Shown piece after piece: positions 1 through 5,619 of a DNA stretch of 7,564 bases; the first letter of the stretch is position 1, and each line of letters opens with the position of its first letter. Source of the DNA: Deltaproteobacteria bacterium RIFCSPLOWO2_12_FULL_60_16 (GTDB lineage: Bacteria; Desulfobacterota; Binatia; UBA9968); contig MGSR01000088.1 in assembly GCA_001798565.1 (NCBI GenBank), positions 422 through 7,985 of the forward strand. Reading direction: 5' to 3'. Below the pieces are notes generated by a model. That model ran no database searches. It worked only from the letters and a program-made list of their open reading frames with translations, and had not been told where the DNA came from. The translations under genes and the position numbers were made by a program.

Positions 1-1288
1 TAAAAACGATGGCGTTGGACTTCACATGGCGGGCGATGCGCCAGGCAAAATCGAGCGCCTCGTACTCTTCCTCCGCGGGCGCCCGCTTGGTGACCACCTT
101 GCAGCTTCTCGCCTCGACTGTTCCCCGGTCCCAATCCTGAACCAGCACGCCGCCTTTAACGCGCCTGAGGTCGTAGCCGCCCTGGTCTTTTTGTCGCATG
201 TCGACCTCGAGGAGGCGGATGTTGAGGAGCCTCTTCGCCGATGAGAGAACGGCCCTTGCCTCGGGAGTGAAACTCGGCGCTATGATGATTTCCAGAAATA
301 TCTCCTTGAGCTCCTTGGCGGTCTCCTCGTCCACCGGGCGGTTGAATCCGATCACCCCGCCGAAGATCGACACCGGGTCCGAGGCGCGCGCCTTGCGAAA
401 GGCGTCCGCCAGGGATTTTTTCGACAGCGACGCGCCGCAAGGATTGGTATGTTTGATCACCACCGTCGCCGTTTCGGAAAATTCCAGCACGGTTCCCAAC
501 GCCGCGTCCGCATCCAGGATGTTGTTGAAGGAAAGCTCCTTCCCCTGAATCTGCCGGGCGCGCGCCACCGAAACGCCGCCGCTCTCCCCGCTCGAGTAAA
601 AGGCCGCTTGCTGGTGGGGATTCTCCCCGTAGCGGAGGTCCTGGATCTTCTTAAACTGGAAATTCAAGGTCCGGCTCCAGGGAGCCGGCTTCCTGTTTTC
701 ATCGAGAGAGTCCAAATAGCTGGAGATTGCTCCATCGTAGCGGGCCGTGTGCTGGAAGGCCTTGCATACCAGGCGGAACCGGGTCTCGGCGGAAAGCTCT
801 TTCCCATTGCCCTTGAGCTCTTCCAAAACCGGCCCATAGTCCCCCGGCTCCACCACCACGGCCACATGCCCGTGGTTCTTCGCCGCGGCCCGGACCATCG
901 AGGGACCGCCGATGTCGATTTGCTCGACAATTTCGTGAAAGGCCGCCCCTCGGGCCACGGTCGCCTCGAAGGGATAGAGATTCACCACCACGAGGTCGAT
1001 GGGCAGGATGCCATGCTCTCTCATCTGGGCGACATGCTCGGGGTGATCCCGCAGCGCCAGGATGCCCCCATGAACCTTGGGGTGGAGGGTCTTGACGCGA
1101 CCATCCATCATCTCCGGAAACCCGGTGATCTCCGAAACGTCCTTGACGGCGATTTTATTCTGGCGCAGGAGCGCCGCAGTCCCGCCGGTGGAAACGATCT
1201 CGATACCCAGCTCCGACAAGCCACGGGAAAATTCCACGATCCCCTGCTTGTCGGAGACGCTGATCAGGGCCCTTTGAACCTTGGCCAC
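1..1288 (-). CDS. purH: PurH, bifunctional AICAR transformylase / IMP cyclohydrolase (3' end cut by window edge)
   Basis: Catalyses the last two steps of de novo purine synthesis in the cytoplasm: formylation of AICAR by 10-formyl-THF, then ring closure to IMP. The frame reads 429 codons from a GTG at 1288-1286 and leaves the window with no stop. The family is about 510-530 aa, so roughly 85-100 residues are missing. The N-terminal MGS-like cyclohydrolase domain shows STGGTAALLR (33-42) and MMDGRVKTLHPKVHGGILA (about 60-78). The transformylase domain shows RYGENPHQ (219-226) and the catalytic motif KHTNPCGAS (279-287), with the Lys-His pair at 279-280. A GGAGG Shine-Dalgarno lies about 11 nt before the GTG and no nearer ATG fits the family N-terminus. 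It follows alr by 36 bp on the same strand, so co-transcription is likely. Identification is secure. Confidence 0.97.
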   Translation of the reverse strand, partial: MAKVQRALISVSDKQGIVEFSRGLSELGIEIVSTGGTAALLRQNKIAVKDVSEITGFPEMMDGRVKTLHPKVHGGILALRDHPEHVAQMREHGILPIDLVVVNLYPFEATVARGAAFHEIVEQIDIGGPSMVRAAAKNHGHVAVVVEPGDYGPVLEELKGNGKELSAETRFRLVCKAFQHTARYDGAISSYLDSLDENRKPAPWSRTLNFQFKKIQDLRYGENPHQQAAFYSSGESGGVSVARARQIQGKELSFNNILDADAALGTVLEFSETATVVIKHTNPCGASLSKKSLADAFRKARASDPVSIFGGVIGFNRPVDEETAKELKEIFLEIIIAPSFTPEARAVLSSAKRLLNIRLLEVDMRQKDQGGYDLRRVKGGVLVQDWDRGTVEARSCKVVTKRAPAEEEYEALDFAWRIARHVKSNAIVF

Positions 1289-1317
1289 GGCTTTTTATTC
1301 CTCCTTCGGCTGAGCTC

Positions 1318-1352
1318 CCTTCGATTAACTCAGGGCCTGAGCCCGTCGAAGG
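1318..1352. repeat. 35-bp imperfect inverted repeat at the alr 3' end
   Basis: Two 17-nt arms flank a single central base at 1335. The outer 7 bases (CCTTCGA / TCGAAGG) and inner 6 bases (CTCAGG / CCTGAG) pair perfectly. The middle four (TTAA against CCCG) do not, giving 13 of 17 matches. The alr stop codon (1325-1327) lies inside one arm. There is no T-run, so it does not look like an intrinsic terminator. The CTTCGAC..GCTCAGG core resembles short dispersed repeats that I recall from many bacterial genomes, but only one copy is visible here. It sits directly upstream of the purH ribosome-binding site, so as RNA it would form a stem-loop in the alr-purH message. Confidence 0.75.
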
Positions 1353-2497
1353 CAGGTCGAAGCCTTTGAACTGTAGTGAATGCGAGGGACCCTCGCGCTG
1401 ATAGACGTGAGAACTTCGTAGGAGATGGTCTCCGCCCACAGGGCCATCTCGTCGGCGGAGATGCCTTCCCTTCCCTGCTTGCCGAGGAGAACTACTTCAT
1501 CTCCCTGCTTGACTCCCCGTATATCGGTAACATCCAGCATAGTCAAATCCATGCAGACCCGGCCGACGACCGGCGCCCTCCTGCCGCGCACGAGCGCCAC
1601 CCCGCGATTCGACAAAAGCCGGTGGTAGCCGTCCGCATATCCGACGGGAAGAGTAGCGATGAGACTCTCTCTCTGCGTCACAAATGTGCGGCCATAGCTG
1701 ATGCTCGTCCCCTTCGGGACTCTCTTCAGCTGGAGGACCCGTGTCTTCCAGGAGAGAGCCGGTTTGAGGGTGATACTATCCGCCATCACCGGCGAAGGAG
1801 GTATGCCGTAGAGGATGAGGCCAGGGCGAACCATCTTGAAATAAGAGGAGGGCAGACTGATCACGGCGGCGCTAAGCGCCATATGGATAAGAGGCGGGCA
1901 AAGGCCCGCCTGGCGCAGCCGCTCCACTACGGCAGTAAAGGTCGTTAGCTGACTGTGAGTATATTCTTCTTCTTCGGACTCGGCGTGTGAGAAGTGGGAC
2001 GAGAGCCCGTCGAACTTCAACGCCTTGAGTCGGGCCAGCTTGGGGAGCCATCCATCTATCTCGGAAGCCAGCAGGCCGATCCTGCCCATCCCGGTATCTA
2101 TCTTAAGATGGAAGCCGAGCGAGGCGCGCCGGCGCCGGAGTTCGCTCTCGAGCCGCTCGAGGGTTCCGAGGTCATAGAGCACCGGGGTAAGGCGATAGCG
2201 CAGAGTTTCTTTGAGCTGATCGGGGTAGACCCCGGCTAAAATCAGAATCGGAGCTCGGATCCCAGCCCCTCTCAGCTCCACCCCTTCCTCGAGCGTGGCG
2301 ACGCCGAAGCCGTCGCTCCCCGCGTCGGCCAGAGTTCTGGCAACTCGGCCGGCCCCGTGACCGTAGGCGTTGGCTTTCACTATCGAGATAATCTTGACTT
2401 TGCGGCCGACCTTTTTTCTCACCTGGCGGAAGTTCCAGCGCAGGCACGCGAGGTTGACGGCGCAAAAGGTGGGGCGGCCTTTAGGAAGCGGTATCAT
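1325..2497 (-). CDS. alr: Alanine racemase (PLP-dependent)
   Basis: Cytoplasmic enzyme that interconverts L- and D-alanine and so supplies D-Ala for peptidoglycan. At 390 aa it has the normal family length. The N-terminal TIM barrel carries the PLP lysine in VKANAYGHGA (Lys41), DTGMGRIG (134-141, Arg139) and SSHFSHAE (His168). The C-terminal domain carries the second catalytic base in SYGRTF (Tyr268), the CMD motif (315-317) and SYEVLTSISARVPR (359-372). The usual Asn-Ser pair before the PLP-phosphate site reads Leu208-Ser209 (HMALSAA). The last nine codons and the stop fall in or beside the inverted repeat at 1318-1352, so the natural C-terminus may have been replaced. The start ATG has only a weak ribosome-binding site. 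It follows the tRNA-binding protein gene by 80 bp and precedes purH by 36 bp on the same strand. Confidence 0.96.
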   Translation of the reverse strand: MIPLPKGRPTFCAVNLACLRWNFRQVRKKVGRKVKIISIVKANAYGHGAGRVARTLADAGSDGFGVATLEEGVELRGAGIRAPILILAGVYPDQLKETLRYRLTPVLYDLGTLERLESELRRRRASLGFHLKIDTGMGRIGLLASEIDGWLPKLARLKALKFDGLSSHFSHAESEEEEYTHSQLTTFTAVVERLRQAGLCPPLIHMALSAAVISLPSSYFKMVRPGLILYGIPPSPVMADSITLKPALSWKTRVLQLKRVPKGTSISYGRTFVTQRESLIATLPVGYADGYHRLLSNRGVALVRGRRAPVVGRVCMDLTMLDVTDIRGVKQGDEVVLLGKQGREGISADEMALWAETISYEVLTSISARVPRIHYSSKASTCLRRAQALS

Positions 2498-2577
2498 TAA
2501 AAACAGGCAGGATAGCTTCGCTCTTACGTCATGGCCATAACAAATCTGCTTGGGATTGTAAAGGATTCCGGGCGATC

Positions 2578-2898
2578 TTAAGAGATCTTCGCCCCCGGGC
2601 TCACCTGTTTTTCCGGCGTCAGGATCACGATGCGGTCGTCGTCGGAAGCCGCCAGCAACATGCCCTGGCTTTCCAATCCCCGCAGCTTAGCGGTTTCGAG
2701 ATTGGCGACCACGACGACCTGTTTGCCGATCAATTCCTCGGGCTGGTAGTGGGCCCTGATCCCGGCGACGATCTGCCGCTGCTCGGCGCCTAAGTTCACC
2801 TGAAGCACCAGGAGCTTATCGGCATTGGGATGCGGCTCGGCCTTTTCCACCGTGGCCACCCTGAGATCGATTCCCCGGAATTCATTTATCGAGACCAT
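2578..2898 (-). CDS. Free-standing MetRS C-terminal-type tRNA-binding (OB-fold) protein
   Basis: A 106-aa protein that is a single tRNA-binding OB-fold domain, equal to the C-terminal appendix of methionyl-tRNA synthetase. Telling stretches are IDLRVATVEKAEPHPNADKL (10-29), RQIVAGI, GKQVVVVANLETAKLRG, ESQGMLLAA and LTPEKQVSPG. In the family this domain dimerises and raises tRNA affinity. It occurs fused to MetG, as a separate beta subunit (as in Aquifex MetRS), or as Trbp111/CsaA-like proteins. No catalytic MetRS gene lies next to it: the upstream neighbour is the divergent peroxiredoxin. The ATG gives the N-terminus expected for the detached domain (SINEFRGIDLRV). The ribosome-binding site is weak. 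A minus-strand promoter at 2935-2963 fits. It is probably the first gene of a unit with alr and purH. Whether it works with MetRS or as an independent tRNA chaperone cannot be told here. Confidence 0.9.
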   Translation of the reverse strand: MVSINEFRGIDLRVATVEKAEPHPNADKLLVLQVNLGAEQRQIVAGIRAHYQPEELIGKQVVVVANLETAKLRGLESQGMLLAASDDDRIVILTPEKQVSPGAKIS

Positions 2899-2934
2899 TC
2901 TCTTGCTCTCTTTCCTTCATCGATGCTGCGCGCC

Positions 2935-2963
2935 AAGATAGCACGCGCCCCATCCCTTGACAA
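2935..2963 (-). promoter_or_regulatory. Sigma70-type promoter for the tRNA-binding protein-alr-purH unit
   Basis: On the minus strand TTGTCA (2963-2958) is followed by an exact 17-bp spacer and TATCTT (2940-2935). Both hexamers are near consensus and transcription would start about 30 nt before the ATG at 2898. Its -35 hexamer overlaps that of the divergent promoter. Assigned from sequence only. Confidence 0.6.
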
Positions 2964-2983
2964 CGAACGAACCAGGTTATAAA
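2957..2983 (+). promoter_or_regulatory. Sigma70-type promoter for the peroxiredoxin gene
   Basis: A perfect -35 TTGACA (2957-2962) is followed by TATAAA (2978-2983) with a 15-bp spacer. Sliding the -10 to TAAAAA gives 17 bp. It lies about 40-65 nt before the peroxiredoxin ATG. The -35 overlaps that of the opposite promoter, so RNA polymerase probably cannot occupy both at once. Confidence 0.6.
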
Positions 2984-3021
2984 AATTCGAGCGGAGAGAT
3001 TCGCACGGAAAGGAGATTTTT

Positions 3022-3606
3022 ATGTCTGTTCGCGTCGGTGAAAAGGCTCCCGAGTTTACCCTCGACGCCGTCGTCAAAGGGGATTTTAAAAGCGTCTCGC
3101 TGAAGGACTACCGCGGAAAATGGCTGGTGCTGTTTTTCTATCCGCTCGACTTTACCTTCGTCTGACCTACGGAAATCAATGAATTCTCCGACAGGTTGTC
3201 GGAGTTCGAGCAGCGCAATGCGGCAGTCGCGGCGGTCTCCACGGATAGCAAGTTTTCCCACAAGGCGTGGCTGGCAACCCCGCGCAAGAAGGGCGGCATC
3301 GAGGGCTGCAAGTACCCCCTGCTTGCGGACTTTACCAAGAAGGTCAGCGCCGATTACGGCGTGCTCCAGGAAGCATCCGGAGTGGCCGTGCGCGGCCTTT
3401 TCCTCATCAATCCCGACGGCGTGACCGAGGCCATTCTGGTCAACAACCTGCCGATCGGACGCAACGTCGACGAGGTGCTGCGCCTGTTGGATGCCTTCCA
3501 GGAACACCAGAAGAACGGCGTGGTCTGCCCCATCGGATGGGCGAAGGGCAAAGAGGCGATCAACCCCGCCCAGGCGGCCGCCTGGTTCGAGAAGCACGCG
3601 AAGTAG
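3022..3606 (+). CDS. Selenocysteine-containing 2-Cys-type peroxiredoxin (AhpC/TSA family), read through TGA at codon 48
   Basis: Thiol/selenol peroxidase that reduces H2O2 and organic peroxides in the cytoplasm. The frame encodes 194 aa if the TGA at 3163-3165 is read as selenocysteine. The family motif PxxxTxxC appears as PLDFTFV-U-PTE (41-51), so U48 replaces the peroxidatic cysteine exactly. Thr45 and Arg124 ([11 protein letters not shown]) complete the active site. The resolving cysteine is present as Cys169 in VVCPIGW, and an extra Cys96 lies in [16 protein letters not shown] (91-95) and a C-terminal WF (188-189) recall the GGLG and YF elements of oxidation-sensitive peroxiredoxins. The AAAGGAG ribosome-binding site, 6 nt from the ATG, is near ideal. 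Homology continues in frame on both sides of the TGA, and a SECIS-like hairpin follows. TGA is a normal stop in the next two genes, which argues against a changed genetic code. Selenocysteine peroxiredoxins such as PrxU of Eubacterium acidaminophilum are known. The alternative is a single nonsense mutation. Confidence 0.93.
3163..3165 (+). other. In-frame UGA selenocysteine codon (Sec48)
   Basis: The TGA sits in codon 48 of the peroxiredoxin frame, exactly where the family has its invariant peroxidatic cysteine. The flanking codons encode FTFV and PTEI with no gap or shift. TGC or TGT would give an ordinary family member. A chance stop landing on the one codon where selenium is catalytically useful is unlikely. 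Confidence 0.92.
3181..3207 (+). promoter_or_regulatory. Bacterial SECIS-like stem-loop
   Basis: GAA (3181-3183) pairs with TTC (3205-3207). A two-base TT bulge on the 5' arm (3184-3185) follows, then a perfect 7-bp stem, CTCCGAC (3186-3192) with GTCGGAG (3198-3204). The apical loop is AGGTT (3193-3197). The stem begins 15 nt after the TGA and the loop about 28 nt after it. That fits the bacterial layout, in which SelB binds a hairpin just downstream of the codon. The C-AGGU stretch at the top of the stem matches the E. coli fdhF SECIS as I recall it, including the GU in the loop and an unpaired U on the 5' arm. The hairpin lies in coding sequence for EFSDRLSEF. Confidence 0.85.
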
Positions 3607-3611
3607 CAACC

Positions 3612-3638
3612 GATCTCGCCTGGCTCCAGGCGAGGATC
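3612..3638 (+). other. Strong hairpin after the peroxiredoxin stop codon
   Basis: CTCGCCTGG (3615-3623) and CCAGGCGAG (3626-3634) are perfect inverted repeats with CT between them, flanked by GAT and ATC that can extend the stem. It starts 9 nt after the stop codon (3604-3606). It lacks the T-run of an intrinsic terminator, so it may be an mRNA 3'-end stabiliser or a partial terminator. The rest of the gap up to 3724 is GC-rich and I see no gene or promoter in it. Confidence 0.6.
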
Positions 3639-3736
3639 AGAGCCGAGCGACCCGGCCGCCGGCAGGTCGCCAGGCGCGGCGGCGGGAGAACTCCTTTCAG
3701 AGGCGACAGAGCTCCCGCAGGTTTGGAGGAAGGCAG

Positions 3737-4297
3737 GTGGAGATCATCCGGATTCCTCCCGATTCTCGAAAGAGGCTGGTCGACCTTTCCCGGCAAACGC
3801 TGGAGAGCTTTGTTCTCGGAACCGGGCGACAATCGCAAGAGATCGAAGACCCTCATCTGCTGAGCGCCCGTTACGGCGCCTTTGTCAGCCTGCACAAGGG
3901 CAATGAGCTGCGGGGATGCATCGGCACCTGCTTCCCCACACGCCCGTTGTACCAGACGGTGATGGAAATGACCGAGGCGGCGGCCTCCCGGGATCATCGG
4001 GTTGCGCCGTTAGCCTGTGCCGAGCTGGCAGAAGTGGGTATTGAGATTTCTGTACTCTCTCCGCTGCAGCCGGTCCACGACCCCCTTTCCCTGCAGGTCG
4101 GAAAACACGGCCTCCATATAACCAACGGCGAGAAGCGCGGCGTCCTGCTCCCCCAGGTAGCCACCGAGTACGGCTGGGACATGGAGGCCTTTTTGTCTCA
4201 GACATGCCTCAAGGCGGGCCTGCCCAAACAGGCCTGGAGGTGGCCGGAGACCCAGACTATGGGATTCACCGCTTTGATCATCGGGGAACAAGGATGA
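3737..4297 (+). CDS. amrA: AMMECR1-domain protein (AmmeMemoRadiSam system protein A)
   Basis: A 186-aa single-domain protein of the AMMECR1 family. The hallmark LRGCIG is at 58-63, preceded by ARYGAFVSL (44-52). Other family segments are AAASRDHRV (81-89), IEISVLSPL (102-110), GVLLPQVATEYGW (135-147) and a tail with WRWPE. The biochemical function is not established. In many prokaryotes the gene is found with a Memo-family protein and a radical SAM enzyme, but neither partner is in this window. The start is the GTG at 3737: GGAGGA lies 6 nt upstream and the N-terminus (VEIIRIPPDSRKRLVDLSRQ) matches family length. The open frame extends further upstream through low-complexity GC-rich sequence that looks non-coding. 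Its stop overlaps the next gene's start as ATGA, so the two are probably translationally coupled. Confidence 0.9.
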   Translation: MEIIRIPPDSRKRLVDLSRQTLESFVLGTGRQSQEIEDPHLLSARYGAFVSLHKGNELRGCIGTCFPTRPLYQTVMEMTEAAASRDHRVAPLACAELAEVGIEISVLSPLQPVHDPLSLQVGKHGLHITNGEKRGVLLPQVATEYGWDMEAFLSQTCLKAGLPKQAWRWPETQTMGFTALIIGEQG

Positions 4298-5109
4298 GGC
4301 GGCGCGGCTTTATCGGCGCGCTTACGGCGTTTCTCCTGTTGCCGGCCCGGCGCGTGGCGCAGGCGGTTTGCAACCCCTCTCTGGTCCGGCTGTTGGAGCA
4401 AGGACACGATCTCGTCCAGATCCGCCCCCGGCGGACCCCCCGCTTGGGCGACTATTTTGTGCAGTGGTTCGGCCATTCGAGCTTTCTGATACACTCGGGC
4501 AGCCGGACCAAGGTGGTAACGGATCCCAATTTCAACGTGACGCCGGGAATCCAGGCCGATGCCGTGACCGTGAGCAACGACCACAATACCCACAACAACG
4601 TCGGAGCGGTATCCGGCAACCCGGTGATCCTGAGAGGCATCACGCTGCGCCAGACATGGAACCCGATACGAACCAGCGTCAGAGACATCACGATTGTCAA
4701 CATCCCAAGCCGGCGCGGCCTCTGGTGGGGCGGCGTGGCGAACTCCATTTTCATCTACGAGATGGGCAGTCTCTGCCTCGCCCATCTCGGCAATATGGGC
4801 CATCTGCTAACCACCGAGCAGGAGAAGGTGCTGCAGAAGGTTGACGTCGTCATGATGCCCATCGACGCCATGACCAATCTAGGTTTCGAGGATCTCCTCA
4901 AGGTGATCGAGCAGGTGCGCCCTCCGATTGTGATCCCGATGCACTACGACGCCCCGCGCCAGGCGGATCTGTTCGCGGGCTTCGTCGGCGATCGCTACCC
5001 CGTCCACCGCGTCAAGGATTCCCAGCTGCTGCTCAGCCGCTCCATGCTGCCCAAGAGCACGGAGATTTTTATTCTTACGCACCCCCGCCGGGGCCTGCCT
5101 TGGGAATGA
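4294..5109 (+). CDS. Metallo-beta-lactamase-fold protein (UlaG/UPF0173-like), exported, with altered metal site
   Basis: A 271-aa protein. The N-terminus, MRRRGFIGALTAFLLLP with AQA at 22-24, looks like a short Tat-type signal peptide (RRxF motif, hydrophobic core, AxA cleavage site). The core follows the UlaG-like MBL fold: QWFGHSSFLI (57-66), TDPNF (76-80), the metal loop VSNDHNTHNN (93-102), IPSRRG, HLGNMGH (164-170), VDVVMMPID (183-191) and IPMHYD (214-219). Relatives usually read SHxHxDH and HLGD at these sites. Here the first His is Asn95, the Asp is Thr99 and the later Asp is Asn167, while His97, His100, His164 and His217 remain. Active relatives are metal-dependent hydrolases of varied substrates; this one may bind metal differently or not catalyse hydrolysis. 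The ATG overlaps the amrA stop, giving coupled translation. The frame is clean, so sequencing error is unlikely. Substrate unknown. Confidence 0.85.
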   Translation: MRRRGFIGALTAFLLLPARRVAQAVCNPSLVRLLEQGHDLVQIRPRRTPRLGDYFVQWFGHSSFLIHSGSRTKVVTDPNFNVTPGIQADAVTVSNDHNTHNNVGAVSGNPVILRGITLRQTWNPIRTSVRDITIVNIPSRRGLWWGGVANSIFIYEMGSLCLAHLGNMGHLLTTEQEKVLQKVDVVMMPIDAMTNLGFEDLLKVIEQVRPPIVIPMHYDAPRQADLFAGFVGDRYPVHRVKDSQLLLSRSMLPKSTEIFILTHPRRGLPWE

Positions 5110-5174
5110 TCCCCCAGCGAGGCCCGCGACGGCATCCTGCCAGGAGACAAACGGGCAGCGGCGCGGCGGATGAT

Positions 5175-5203
5175 TTTACATGGGCGCCCGTTAATGTTAT
5201 AAA
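5175..5203 (+). promoter_or_regulatory. Sigma70-type promoter for dksA-galU-tRNA
   Basis: TTTACA (5175-5180), a 17-bp spacer and TATAAA (5198-5203), followed by an AT-rich stretch. It lies about 36 nt before the GTG of the DksA-family gene. A perfect 8-bp GC palindrome, GGGCGCCC (5182-5189), lies in the spacer and would be a natural place for a regulator, but no regulator is identified. The stretch from 5110 to 5174 shows no gene and no clear terminator for the preceding gene. Confidence 0.65.
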
Positions 5204-5238
5204 TTAAAGGGTAATAATTCCTCGCTGGCCGGTGTCGC

Positions 5239-5604
5239 GTGAATCAAAAGGAGACAAATTTTTTCCGCAGTCTGCTCCATCAGCGCATGCAGGAGCTTCT
5301 TTCCGAGGCCGGCAAGACGGTCGAAGGAATGGATGAAGAGGAAAACTTTCCGGATCCTACGGACCGGGCCGCGCTGGAAACCGACCGCAACTTCATCCTG
5401 CGCATTCGCGACCGTGAGCGCAAGCTCATCTTCAAGATCCAGGAGGCCCTGAGGCGTCTGGAAGAGGGAGAATACGGGATTTGCGAATCCTGCGGCGAGG
5501 AGATCGGCATTGCCCGCTTGAAGGCCCGTCCCGTAACCACCTTGTGCATAGACTGCAAATCGATTCAGGAAGTCCAGGAGAGGAAATACAAGCGCCTCGT
5601 CTAG
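5239..5604 (+). CDS. dksA: DksA/TraR-family C4 zinc-finger transcription factor
   Basis: A 121-aa cytoplasmic protein of the DksA family. These proteins enter the RNA polymerase secondary channel and, with ppGpp, adjust transcription of rRNA, tRNA and amino-acid genes. The N-terminal coiled coil is broken by the tip motif DPTDRA (39-44), matching DxxDxA of E. coli DksA. The second helix runs through LRIRDRERKLIFKIQEALRR (54-73). The zinc finger uses Cys82, Cys85, Cys103 and Cys106 (CESCGEEIG and CIDC). It is shorter than E. coli DksA (151 aa), mainly at the N-terminus. The start is GTG at 5239: an in-frame stop lies just upstream (5215) and the first ATG (5287) would cut into the coiled coil. 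No good ribosome-binding site precedes it. galU follows after 15 bp, so they are probably co-transcribed. True DksA rather than a paralogue is likely but not certain. Confidence 0.9.
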   Translation: MNQKETNFFRSLLHQRMQELLSEAGKTVEGMDEEENFPDPTDRAALETDRNFILRIRDRERKLIFKIQEALRRLEEGEYGICESCGEEIGIARLKARPVTTLCIDCKSIQEVQERKYKRLV

Positions 5605-5619
5605 TTTTCCTTGTCACAG

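Noticed and set aside
449..1369. 306-codon plus-strand open frame
   Set aside because: It lies opposite purH, whose minus-strand product has all family motifs; the plus-strand product resembles nothing I know.
3163..3165. TGA as a nonsense mutation or a recoded tryptophan codon
   Set aside because: It sits exactly on the catalytic cysteine, the rest of the frame is intact and a SECIS-like hairpin follows. TGA ends amrA and the MBL-fold gene, and tryptophan is TGG throughout.
3196..3606. A short peroxiredoxin starting at the internal TTG (136 aa)
   Set aside because: It would lack the catalytic site, has no ribosome-binding site, and a much better ATG with AAAGGAG lies upstream in the same frame.
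2977..3609. 210-codon minus-strand open frame over the peroxiredoxin gene
   Set aside because: Antisense to a clear peroxiredoxin; the frame is open only because of high GC and codon bias on the other strand.
3491..3736. An N-terminal extension of the AMMECR1 protein
   Set aside because: The upstream part overlaps the peroxiredoxin gene in another frame and then runs through low-complexity Arg/Pro-rich sequence; the GTG at 3737 has a proper Shine-Dalgarno and gives normal family length.
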